Assembly (NCBI GenBank): GCA_036443405.1
Contig: JAZFYD010000030.1
Coordinates: 1 to 24,604 of the forward strand
DNA from: JAZFYD01 sp036443405
Lineage (GTDB): Bacteria > Planctomycetota > PLA2
DNA length: 24,604 bases
Reading direction: 5' to 3'
Positions 1-6,960 of this stretch are shown here, piece after piece. The notes beneath the pieces were generated by a model that did not search any database, was not told where the DNA came from, and was given only the letters and a program-made list of their open reading frames with translations. The stretch's first letter is position 1. Each line of letters begins with the position of its first letter. Both the position numbers and the translations under genes were made by a program.

Positions 1-410
1 TTTTGCATCTTCATCGCTTCCAGGATCAACAGCGTCTGTCCCTTCGCGACCGGATCCCCGACCCCGACACGCAACTCTCGCACGATCCCGGGCATCGCCG
101 ACTTGATCTTGTGCGGGCCCTTCGCGCCGCCCGCGGTCGCCGCGACATCGCGCGCGGCCCGCGTTCGTTCATCCTCGACACGCACACGGAACGAACCGGC
201 AGCGCCCGCGAGTTCGTAGTCCTCGCCGTGGTCGTGCAGCGCAAACTCGAACGAACGCCCGTCGACGAGAAGCGAATACGCGCCGGTCGCGGCCACGTGC
301 TCGAGATCGACCCGGTAGCGCGTGCCGTTGATGCGCACGAACGTCTCACCGTTCTCGGCCTCGACCTGACACTCGAAGCGTTGCCCGGAGACCTCGGCGA
401 AGTACTTCAT
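1..410 (-). CDS. Biotin carboxyl carrier protein of acyl-CoA (propionyl-CoA) carboxylase, partial (C-terminus off the left edge)
   Basis: Carries the biotin that shuttles CO2 between the biotin carboxylase and carboxyltransferase subunits of the cytoplasmic carboxylase. The visible 136 residues begin MKYFAEVSGQRFEC. About 90 residues resemble the BT/linker region of carboxylase alpha chains. A short Ala/Gly/Lys linker follows, then a biotinyl domain with AMPGIV and the biotinylation motif EAMKM at the window edge; its Lys is the expected biotin site. The start ATG overlaps the stop of the upstream biotin carboxylase gene as ATGA, which argues for translational coupling and fixes the start. 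In human-type PCCA these parts are one chain; here they are a separate gene. Only the last few dozen residues of the domain should be missing. The identification is firm. The propionyl rather than acetyl substrate is inferred from the neighbours. Confidence 0.9.
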   Translation of the reverse strand, partial: MKYFAEVSGQRFECQVEAENGETFVRINGTRYRVDLEHVAATGAYSLLVDGRSFEFALHDHGEDYELAGAAGSFRVRVEDERTRAARDVAATAGGAKGPHKIKSAMPGIVRELRVGVGDPVAKGQTLLILEAMKMQ

Positions 411-1927
411 CGCAGGGACTCCCGGCGGCCCGCGTCGAGCCACGCGCTGCGGGCGGCGGCGCCGTTTTTCGGTCGCACAACGCGCGCTGCACCCTGCTGG
501 CTGTGCGCATACAACACGGCGGTGAGCACCGCGGGCAGTTCCGGCGCGAGTCCACCGAAACTGGGCCCGGAGCGCCACCCCTCCTCCTCGACAAACTTCT
601 CGAGGAACTCGGTGTCGGTCTCGCAGTTTTGAAAGCGCGGGTCTTCGAGCAGCGCGAGCAGCAACGGCGCGCACGTTTGCACCCCGACGATGCGCATCTC
701 CAAGATGGCGCGGCGCATGCGCGAGATCGCCTCGGTGCGGTCGCGCCCCCAGACGATCACCTTCCCGATCATCGGGTCGTAGTGAAGCGTGATCTCCTGG
801 CCGGGGAACAGGTTTGTGTCGACGCGAACACCCGTGCCTTGGGGGAGCCGCAGCGCGAGGATCCGGCCGGTTTCGGGCAGGAAGCCCGATCGCGGATCCT
901 CCGCCGTCAACCGGATCTCGATGGAGTGCCCCTTGGCGACGAGGTCCTTTTGTTCGAACGGGAGTTTTTCACCCTCGGCCACCCGCACCTGGCAGCGCAC
1001 GAGATCCACTCCGTAGATCATTTCGGTGACCGGGTGCTCGACCTGGATGCGTGTGTTCATTTCCAGGAAGAAGAACTCGCCGCTCTGATCCACCAGGAAC
1101 TCGACGGTGCCGGCACCGCGGTAGTCCACCGCTCGAGCCGCCCGGACGGCCGCCTCGCCCATGCGAGCGCGCAGATCGTCGTCCACAACGGCGGAAGGCG
1201 CCTCCTCGAGCAGCTTTTGATGGCGGCGCTGGATGCTGCACTCGCGCTCGCCGAGATGCACGACGTTGCCGTGGGAGTCGGCGAGTATCTGGAACTCGAT
1301 GTGGCGCGGCCGTTCGAGAAACCGCTCGACATAGACCGCGCCGTTGCCAAACGCGCTCTCCGCTTCGGATCGCGCGCGTTCGTACGCGTCGAGCAGGTCT
1401 TTCTCGCGCCGCACCACGCGAATTCCCTTTCCGCCACCGCCGCCGACGGCTTTGAGCGCGACGGGATAGCCGGCCGCGTCCGCTTCGGCGCGGATCTCCT
1501 CAGGGTCCGCGACCGGCCTGTCGCTGCCCGGTATCACCGGGACTCCCGCGGCTTTCATCGCGATGCGCGCCTCGAGTTTGTCCCCCGCGCGCGCGATGGA
1601 ATCCGCTGTCGGACCGATGAAGATCAACCCGGCATCCTCGACTCCGCGTGCGAAGTCGGCGTTCTCGCTCAGAAATCCATAGCCGGGATGCACCGCGTCA
1701 CAACCCGCCTTCTTGGCGACATCGAGCAGGCGCTCCTGGTGCAGGTAGGAGTCCGCCGGTGCCGCCCCGCCCAAAAGGTAGGCTGCGTCCGCCGCGCGGA
1801 CGTGCAACTCGCACCGGTCCACATCGCTGTAGACAGCGACGGATTCGATTCCCATCTCGCGAAACGTTCGGATCAATCGCAGCGCGATTTCCCCTCGATT
1901 GGCGATCAATACGCGGCGGATACCCAT
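407..1927 (-). CDS. Biotin carboxylase subunit of propionyl-CoA/acyl-CoA carboxylase
   Basis: ATP-dependent carboxylation of biotin on the carrier protein, the first half-reaction of acyl-CoA carboxylation in the cytoplasm. The 506-residue product starts MGIRRVLIANRGEIA, the canonical N-terminus of the family, so this ATG is preferred over in-frame starts further upstream, even though no clear Shine-Dalgarno is visible. Visible motifs are HPGYGFLSEN (about 80-89), the ATP-grasp glycine loop VGGGGGKG (161-168), the HIEFQI segment (209-214), and EMNTRIQVEHPVTE (289-302) with metal-binding Glu and catalytic Arg. About 50 residues follow the usual biotin carboxylase core; they look like the start of the BT linker, continued in the next gene. 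The stop overlaps the start of the carrier gene by 4 bp. AccC of fatty-acid synthesis is an alternative, but linkage to pccB-, epimerase- and mutase-like genes favours propionyl-CoA carboxylase. Confidence 0.93.
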   Translation of the reverse strand: MGIRRVLIANRGEIALRLIRTFREMGIESVAVYSDVDRCELHVRAADAAYLLGGAAPADSYLHQERLLDVAKKAGCDAVHPGYGFLSENADFARGVEDAGLIFIGPTADSIARAGDKLEARIAMKAAGVPVIPGSDRPVADPEEIRAEADAAGYPVALKAVGGGGGKGIRVVRREKDLLDAYERARSEAESAFGNGAVYVERFLERPRHIEFQILADSHGNVVHLGERECSIQRRHQKLLEEAPSAVVDDDLRARMGEAAVRAARAVDYRGAGTVEFLVDQSGEFFFLEMNTRIQVEHPVTEMIYGVDLVRCQVRVAEGEKLPFEQKDLVAKGHSIEIRLTAEDPRSGFLPETGRILALRLPQGTGVRVDTNLFPGQEITLHYDPMIGKVIVWGRDRTEAISRMRRAILEMRIVGVQTCAPLLLALLEDPRFQNCETDTEFLEKFVEEEGWRSGPSFGGLAPELPAVLTAVLYAHSQQGAARVVRPKNGAAARSAWLDAGRRESLR

Positions 1928-2039
1928 GAAGGTGCAAGACCCTAGCACTGGGGCTTTGAAATCCGTGGACCAAAGGACACGGGGTCGCACGCTTGGCGCC
2001 TTGGAGAGTCGTCGGGTGACCAAACGCCGCACACTCGCG

Positions 2040-2069
2040 GGACCAAATCGAACCAATCGGGAACAATCC
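2040..2069. repeat. Three tandem 10-bp imperfect direct repeats
   Basis: GGACCAAATC, GAACCAATCG and GGAACAATCC follow one another at exact 10-bp spacing, about one helical turn. They lie 113-142 bp upstream of the biotin carboxylase start. The layout would suit a regulator binding one face of the DNA. No regulator family can be named from this. Confidence 0.4.
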
Positions 2070-2252
2070 GCCTCAAATTGAGACGATGTAAAATCGACAT
2101 AACCTCTTTTCTGTAAACGACTTCCGCACTCAACGGCGGGCAACCCCGCGTGGAACACCCATCGCGTTAGGTGCTGCGGCTTTCCAGGACCGCGATCGCT
2201 AGCCACTCAAGGCCTGCTTCGGCGGCGTCGCGTAGAGGAAGGCTGGGGAAAG

Positions 2253-2278
2253 CCGGGCGGGGACTTGTCCTCGCCCGG
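2253..2278. terminator. Strong 12-bp stem hairpin followed by a T-rich run on the plus strand
   Basis: The arms CCGGGCGGGGAC and GTCCTCGCCCGG pair over 12 bp, with a single G-T wobble and a TT loop. On the plus strand the stem is followed by GCTTTCATTTTT, the layout of an intrinsic terminator. The only coding transcription through here is on the minus strand, from the carboxyltransferase gene, and there the downstream T-run is weak. It may act in either direction or be a mobile hairpin repeat; it shares GACTTGTCCTC with the palindrome at 2397-2431. Confidence 0.5.
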
Positions 2279-2291
2279 CGCTTTCATTTTT

Positions 2292-2345
2292 GCCCAACGG
2301 CTGACGCCGCAGTGTTACTGGCCCAACGGCTGACGCCGTTGGAGC
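2292..2345. repeat. Two copies of a CCAACGGC-GCCGTTGG palindromic repeat
   Basis: The first copy (2292-2309) reads GCCCAACGGCTGACGCCG and lacks its right end. The second (2321-2342) contains CCAACGGC, TGAC, GCCGTTGG, a perfect 8-bp stem with a 4-base loop. The flank AGTGTTACTGG before the second copy recurs almost exactly (AGTGTTGCTGG) before the copies after pyrG at about 14360. A half-copy, GCCGTTGGGC, lies at 2432-2441. Confidence 0.7.
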
Positions 2346-2391
2346 GATGCGTTCGAACGGTCTGAGATGGGGCGCGGCGTTCGGGTTGGCT

Positions 2392-2441
2392 GACTTGTCC
2401 TCCATAGCTCGCGAAGCGGACGACGGAGGACGCCGTTGGGC
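2392..2441. repeat. TCCTCC...GGAGGA palindromic repeat fused to a GCCGTTGG half-copy
   Basis: GTCCTCC (2397-2403) pairs with GGAGGAC (2425-2431), and an inner GCT/AGC stem-loop lies between them. The right arm runs into GCCGTTGGGC, half of the other repeat family. The left flank GACTTGTCCTC also occurs in the hairpin at 2253-2278. It lies 6-55 bp downstream of the carboxyltransferase stop, so it could also end that transcript. Confidence 0.55.
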
Positions 2442-2446
2442 AGATA

Positions 2447-3982
2447 TCACAACGGGATGTTGCCGTGTTTCTTCGGCGGGTTCTTGTCGACCTTGGTCCT
2501 CAGCAACGAGAGCGCCGCGATTAGCCTCGGCCTTGTGAAGCGGGGCTCGAACACGTCGTCGATGTAGCCGCGTTCGGCCGCGATGTAGGGGTTGGCGAAC
2601 TTCTTTCGGTACTCCTCGGTGTAACGCTCGGCGTCCTCGGGAGTCTTGATCTCGCGCTTGAAGATGATCTCGGCCGCCCCCTTGGCGCCCATCACGGCGA
2701 TCTCCGCGCTCGGCCACGCGAAATTGAAATCTCCGCGGATGTGTTTGGAACTCATGACGTCGTATGCGCCGCCATATGCCTTGCGCGTGATCACAGTGAG
2801 CTTCGGAACGGTTGCCTCGCAATATGCGTAGAGCAACTTCGCGCCGTGTTTGATGACGCCGTTCCACTCCTGGTCGGTGCCGGGCAGGAATCCGGGGACA
2901 TCCTCGAACGTGACCAGCGGGATGTTGAAGCAGTCGCAGAAACGTACGAAACGCGCGGCTTTCAGCGAGGAGTCGATGTCCAACACACCCGCGAGATGCA
3001 ACGGCTGGTTGGCGACGATGCCGACGACGCGACCGTCGAGCCGCGCGAATCCGACAACGATGTTGGCGGCGTACGCGGCCATCACTTCGAGGAAGCTGTC
3101 GCGATCGACGACGTGCCCAATGACGTCCTTGATGTCGTACGGCGTTTCCGAGCTGTCGGGGATGATCGTGTCGAGCGCTTCCTCCATGCGGTTGGGGTCG
3201 TCCGTCGGCTCGAGCGCGGGCGGATCCTCACGGTTGTTGAGCGGCAGATATGCGAGCAGCTCGCGACACAGTTGAATCGCGGCGGCGTCGTCCGCGCGCG
3301 TGAAGTGCGCGACGCCGGATTTCTCCGCGTGCGTGCTCGCGCCGCCGAGCTCCTCGAAGCTCACCTCCTCGTGCGTGACGGTCTTCACGACATCGGGGCC
3401 GGTCACGAACATGAAACTCGTGCCTTCGGTCATCACGATGAAGTCCGTGATCGCCGGCGAGTAGACCGCGCCGCCGGCGCACGGGCCGAGCACCGCCGAA
3501 ATCTGCGGCACGACACCGGACGCGAGGGTATTGCGCAGAAAGATCTCCGCGTAGCCCCCGAGCGACTCGACCCCCTCCTGGATGCGCGCGCCGCCGGAAT
3601 CGTTGAGCCCCACCACCGGCACGCCGGTCTTCAGGGCCATGTCCATGATCTTGCAGATCTTGGCCGCATAGGCGCCACTGAGCGAGCCGCCGAACACGGT
3701 GAAGTCCTGCGCAAAGAGCAGGATCGCGCGGCCGCCCACCAGCGCGTGACCGCAGACCACGCCGTCGCCGAGGACCTTCTTCTTCTCCATCCCGAAGTCG
3801 GCGCAACGGTGCGTGACAAACGGATCGATCTCAATGAACGACCCCGGATCGACCAAAAGATCGACCCGCTCGCGCGCGGTCAGCTTGCCCTTTTTGTGCT
3901 GCTTCTCGATCGCCGCCGGCCCGCCGCCGAGCAGCGACTCCTCGCGCTTTTTCCGCAGCTCTTCAAACTTCTCATTCGCCAT
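2447..3982 (-). CDS. Propionyl-CoA carboxylase carboxyltransferase (beta) subunit
   Basis: Transfers the carboxyl group from carboxybiotin to propionyl-CoA, giving (S)-methylmalonyl-CoA in the cytoplasm. The 511-residue protein starts MANEKFEELRKKREESL, typical of the PccB/MmdA family, with GGAG about 10 bases upstream; a longer in-frame start is possible but unlikely. It has two crotonase-type halves. The N-terminal acyl-CoA-side half shows FTVFGGSLSG (94-103), NDSGGARIQEG (127-137) and GPCAGGAVYSPA (167-178). The C-terminal half shows VPGFLPG and RKAYGGAYDVM, which line the carboxybiotin pocket in the family. Its start overlaps the epimerase 3' end by 11 bp, indicating one transcript. Family homology alone would also allow a methylmalonyl-CoA decarboxylase alpha subunit, but the neighbouring biotin carboxylase makes the carboxylase much likelier. 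Confidence 0.94.
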   Translation of the reverse strand: MANEKFEELRKKREESLLGGGPAAIEKQHKKGKLTARERVDLLVDPGSFIEIDPFVTHRCADFGMEKKKVLGDGVVCGHALVGGRAILLFAQDFTVFGGSLSGAYAAKICKIMDMALKTGVPVVGLNDSGGARIQEGVESLGGYAEIFLRNTLASGVVPQISAVLGPCAGGAVYSPAITDFIVMTEGTSFMFVTGPDVVKTVTHEEVSFEELGGASTHAEKSGVAHFTRADDAAAIQLCRELLAYLPLNNREDPPALEPTDDPNRMEEALDTIIPDSSETPYDIKDVIGHVVDRDSFLEVMAAYAANIVVGFARLDGRVVGIVANQPLHLAGVLDIDSSLKAARFVRFCDCFNIPLVTFEDVPGFLPGTDQEWNGVIKHGAKLLYAYCEATVPKLTVITRKAYGGAYDVMSSKHIRGDFNFAWPSAEIAVMGAKGAAEIIFKREIKTPEDAERYTEEYRKKFANPYIAAERGYIDDVFEPRFTRPRLIAALSLLRTKVDKNPPKKHGNIPL

Positions 3983-4361
3983 GCTGGCAAAGCTCCAGGA
4001 GAACTCCGCCGGTGGCGGATGGGTGAATGAACGCAACCTTGTGACCGCCGACACCCGGCACGGCGGTCTCGTTGATGAGGCGCACGCCCGCGGCCCTCAG
4101 ACGCGCAAGATGCGCATCGATATCCGCGACCTCGATCGTGACGTGATGAATGCCGCTACCTCGCTTTGCGAGAAAACCCGAAATCGGACTGTCATCGGAC
4201 ACCGGCGCGATGAGTTCAACGCCGCAGGGATACATCGCGGTGTGGACCTTCTGCGTCGGCACGGTCTCCAACCCGGGTTCCTGCCCGGTGAGAAGATCCC
4301 AAACCGCCCGCGCCTCCGCGAGATCCGGAACCGCGATTCCGACGTGATCGATCCGTTTCAT
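3972..4361 (-). CDS. mce: Methylmalonyl-CoA epimerase
   Basis: Interconverts (S)- and (R)-methylmalonyl-CoA, linking the carboxylase to the mutase. The 129-residue product is a VOC-fold protein of normal length. It starts MKRIDHVGIAV with His6 at a metal-ligand position. CGVELIAPV contains Glu49, GIHHVTIEV contains His72/73, and VLLELCQ contains Glu123; these match the two beta-alpha-beta-beta-beta modules and ligand positions expected for the family. The ATG chosen is the only start giving the canonical N-terminus; no strong ribosome-binding site is seen. The 3' end overlaps the carboxyltransferase start by 11 bp, so the two are probably co-translated. The divergent membrane-protein gene starts about 107 bp away on the other strand. 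Confidence 0.93.
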   Translation of the reverse strand: MKRIDHVGIAVPDLAEARAVWDLLTGQEPGLETVPTQKVHTAMYPCGVELIAPVSDDSPISGFLAKRGSGIHHVTIEVADIDAHLARLRAAGVRLINETAVPGVGGHKVAFIHPSATGGVLLELCQHGE

Positions 4362-4468
4362 GCAGGAGCATTATGGCGATCCCAGGGTCGGTGTCGAATG
4401 AGGGTAAGGAAACGTCTCCACGCAGCTGTGACGGGTGCGTGATGCGAACGGAGCTAGAGTTGGACGCA

Positions 4469-5182
4469 ATGGGACGTTGGTGGAACTTCCGTGAATTCGG
4501 CAAGGACCGGAAGGTGGGATTCGATCTTGGTTTCGGAATTTTCCTCCCGGTGATCTGCCTCGTGCTCGATCCGTTCGTATTTCGGGATTGGGGCCCGCGT
4601 GACACAGCACTCCTGGGACGCTTCGCGCGCCCGGCCTACTTCCTGATGGGCCCCGCCATGTTGTTGCTCCTGGTCGCGGTGCGCGAACGCACTCGCGGCA
4701 GGTCGGCCGCGATGTTGAGCGGAGCGCTGTGGACGTGTGCGTTCTTCGCGTCAGGGGTCGGATGCATCCTGCTTCCTTTCGCGGCGATCGCCACGGTCAC
4801 AGTCATCGGATGGCTTGGGTATACACCGCTCTTCACAATGGTCGTGTTTGCTCGCAACGCGACACGGCTGCAGCGGACACAAGCGGGATCGCAGCGCAGA
4901 CTAAGCATGCTCCTCGGCGCGCTCTTGATCCTCGTCCCACCGGCCGGTGCATACTTCGCGGGCGAAGCGGTGATGGAGCGAAGCCTGGCGATCCTGCGAG
5001 ACGAACCGGAGAACCAAGCCGAGGCCACATCGCTCCTCCGTCGGTACTACTACGTGGTGTACACGGAGGATCTCGTCGGTCGGTGGGCGCACGTAGCCGA
5101 GACCCCGGAGGGTGAACGCATCGCCGCCACCTACCAGGAGCTGACGGGGCAATCGATCGAACCACGCAGTCTCAGCGACTGA
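4469..5182 (+). CDS. Unknown multi-pass membrane protein
   Basis: I do not recognise a family. The 237-residue product starts MGRWWNFREFGKDRKVGFD. Hydrophobic stretches suggest four or five membrane segments: FGIFLPVICLVL, YFLMGPAMLLLLVAV, a long stretch from MLSGALWTCAFFASG through TPLFTMVVFA that could span twice, and LSMLLGALLILVPPAGAYF. A soluble C-terminal part of about 65 residues is rich in Glu, Arg and Tyr (RRYYYVVYTEDLVGRW). An in-frame ATG at 4442 would add nine residues; 4469 is preferred because GGAG lies upstream at 4450-4453, although the spacing is long. The gene is antisense to its neighbours, within the methylmalonyl-CoA locus and convergent with the mutase. A role in propionate metabolism is not shown. 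Confidence 0.75.
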   Translation: MGRWWNFREFGKDRKVGFDLGFGIFLPVICLVLDPFVFRDWGPRDTALLGRFARPAYFLMGPAMLLLLVAVRERTRGRSAAMLSGALWTCAFFASGVGCILLPFAAIATVTVIGWLGYTPLFTMVVFARNATRLQRTQAGSQRRLSMLLGALLILVPPAGAYFAGEAVMERSLAILRDEPENQAEATSLLRRYYYVVYTEDLVGRWAHVAETPEGERIAATYQELTGQSIEPRSLSD

Positions 5183-5195
5183 TGATGCCCGTGAA

Positions 5196-5267
5196 GGTGC
5201 CAGGTGGCGCGGCGGTCATCTTTGGTTGCCGAATTCCGTGCTCCGCGGCGCCATCTTACCAGGCACC
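5196..5267. repeat. Imperfect inverted repeat between convergent genes
   Basis: The left arm starts GGTGCCAGGTGGCGCGGCGG. The reverse complement of the right arm reads GGTGCCTGGTAAGATGGCGC and continues CGCGG. The arms match along their length apart from a 5-base gap and a few differences. It lies between the convergent membrane-protein and mutase genes. It could be a bidirectional terminator or a small inverted-repeat element; no T-run is present. Confidence 0.45.
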
Positions 5268-5318
5268 GCTTCCTTGCTGCCCGCACCGTTGTTTGTGTTT
5301 CGGACAGCGGAGGGGTCG

Positions 5319-6929
5319 CTACTCGCGGTACACCCCGAACACACCTTCCATCGTCCGGCAGATCTCCCCCACCGTCGCGTAGCTCTCCACGCACTCCAGG
5401 ATGCGCGGCATCAGGTTTTCGTCGCCCTTGCACGCTGCCTCCAGCGCGTCCAGCGACTTCTGCCACCGCGCATCGTCCCGCTCAGCGCGCAGCGCTTTCA
5501 GTTCCGCCACGATGCGATCGCGTTCCTTGGCGTCGATCTCGAACAGCGCGGGGTCGGCGTCGTCCTCCTCCTCGAAACGGTTGAGGCCGACAACGACGTC
5601 GTCGCCGGATTCGATGCGCTTTTGCGCCTCGTACGCGCTGCGTTCGATTTCGCGCTGCATGAATCGCGACCGGATCGCCGCGACGGACCCGCCGAGTTTG
5701 TCGATGCGTTCGATCAGCTCCATCGCGCGCGTTTCGACGTCGTCCGTCAGAGCCTCGATGTACGGCGCACCGCCGAGCGGGTCGATCACGTCGCCGACAC
5801 CGGATTCGTACGCCAGCACCTGCTGCGTCCGCAGCGCGAGCCGCGCGCTCTCCTTGGTCGGCAGACTCAGCGCCTCGTCGCGGCCGTTGGTGTGCAGCGA
5901 CTGCGTCCCGCCCAGCGCCGCGGCCAGCGCCTGTACGGTGGTGCGCACGACGTTGACGTCCACCTGCCGGCTCAGCAGCGTCGACCCCGCGGTCTGCGTG
6001 TGAAACCGCAGCCGGTGGGACTTCGGGTCCTTCGCGCCGAAACGGTCGCGCATGATCTTGGCCCACATGCGGCGCGCCGCCCGGAACTTCGCGACCTCCT
6101 CGAACAGGTTGTTGTGCGCGTTGAAGAAAAACGAGAGGCGCCCGGCGAAACGGTCCACGTCGAGGCCCGCGTCGATCGCCGCCTGCACGTAGTTGATGCC
6201 GTTCGCCAGCGTGAACGCAACCTCCTGCACCGCCGTCGCCCCCGCCTCTCGGATGTGATAGCCGCTGATCGAGATCGGGTTCCAGCGCGGCATCTCGTCC
6301 GTGCAGAACCGGAACGTATCCGTGATCAGCCGCATCGACGGTTCCACCGGGAACCGGTACGTACCGCGCGCGGCGTACTCCTTCAGGATGTCGTTCTGGA
6401 TCGTGCCGCCGAGGGCCTTCACATCGATGCCGCGCTGGCGTGCAACCGCGGCGTACATGCACAACAGGATGCTCGCCGTCGAGTTGATGGTCATCGACGT
6501 GGTGACCTTGTCGAGGGGGATCTCGTCGAACAACGCCTCCATGTCACGCAGCGAGTTGATCGGCACACCCACGCGCCCGACCTCGCCGAAGGACTGTTCG
6601 TCGTCGGAGTCGTACCCGATTTGCGTCGGCAGATCGAACGCGACGCTCAACCCGGTGACGCCCTGATCCAGGAGCGCGCGATACCGCTGGTTGCTCGCCC
6701 GCGCCGACGTGAATCCCGCGTACTGGCGCATCGTCCAGAACCGCCCGCGGTACATCGTCGGTTGCACGCCGCGTGTGTACGGAAACTCCCCCGGCCACTC
6801 GGCCTCGCCGTCGGCCCCGTACACCGGCTCGAGCGGAATCCCGCTGGAAGTCTCAAACGACTCCCGCCGTTCGGCGTGACGCTCCTTCGCGGGTCCGTAG
6901 ACGTCTCGTTGCCAGTCGTCACGATTCAT
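5319..6929 (-). CDS. Methylmalonyl-CoA mutase, catalytic large subunit without B12-binding domain
   Basis: Isomerises (R)-methylmalonyl-CoA to succinyl-CoA with adenosylcobalamin. The 536-residue protein starts MNRDDWQRDVYGPAKER and covers the TIM-barrel substrate domain. Motifs include GVQPTMYRGRFWTMRQYAGF (54-73), GLSVAFDLPTQIGYDSD (93-109), GGTIQNDILKEY (175-186) and SISGYHIREAGATA (221-234). The Tyr in RQYAGF, Arg189 and His226 sit where I align, from memory, the catalytic Tyr89, Arg207 and His244 of the Propionibacterium enzyme. It ends after about 536 residues with no DxHxxG cobalamin motif, so it is the large subunit of a split mutase and needs a separate small B12 subunit, absent here. 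Other acyl-CoA mutases such as isobutyryl- or ethylmalonyl-CoA mutase are possible, but the epimerase and carboxylase nearby favour methylmalonyl-CoA. It lies 31 bp after the rluD-like gene. Confidence 0.93.
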   Translation of the reverse strand: MNRDDWQRDVYGPAKERHAERRESFETSSGIPLEPVYGADGEAEWPGEFPYTRGVQPTMYRGRFWTMRQYAGFTSARASNQRYRALLDQGVTGLSVAFDLPTQIGYDSDDEQSFGEVGRVGVPINSLRDMEALFDEIPLDKVTTSMTINSTASILLCMYAAVARQRGIDVKALGGTIQNDILKEYAARGTYRFPVEPSMRLITDTFRFCTDEMPRWNPISISGYHIREAGATAVQEVAFTLANGINYVQAAIDAGLDVDRFAGRLSFFFNAHNNLFEEVAKFRAARRMWAKIMRDRFGAKDPKSHRLRFHTQTAGSTLLSRQVDVNVVRTTVQALAAALGGTQSLHTNGRDEALSLPTKESARLALRTQQVLAYESGVGDVIDPLGGAPYIEALTDDVETRAMELIERIDKLGGSVAAIRSRFMQREIERSAYEAQKRIESGDDVVVGLNRFEEEDDADPALFEIDAKERDRIVAELKALRAERDDARWQKSLDALEAACKGDENLMPRILECVESYATVGEICRTMEGVFGVYRE

Positions 6930-6960
6930 GTGAGGAACGTACGCTGGCGCCTTCTCGGCG

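Larger units (their letters stand above)
1928..2446. other. 519-bp intergenic region with clustered inverted repeats
   Basis: No convincing gene lies here; open frames are shadows or upstream extensions. The half next to the biotin carboxylase gene (about 2040-2115) is AT-richer than its surroundings. It carries three period-10 repeats and an 11-bp palindrome (2072-2082), so it probably holds the minus-strand promoter of the biotin carboxylase and carrier genes. The other half (2250-2445) is a cluster of hairpin-forming repeats, one family of which recurs after pyrG. The gap separates the carboxyltransferase gene from the biotin carboxylase gene although they serve one enzyme. Confidence 0.7.

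Noticed and set aside
503..1945. Long plus-strand open frame of about 480 codons
   Set aside because: Antisense to the biotin carboxylase gene; the product is rich in Arg, His, Asp and Val with no domain, as expected from the mirror of a GC-rich gene.
2741..4030. Plus-strand open frame of about 429 codons
   Set aside because: Antisense to the carboxyltransferase gene, which has unmistakable motifs; the mirror product is low-complexity and Arg/Asp-rich.
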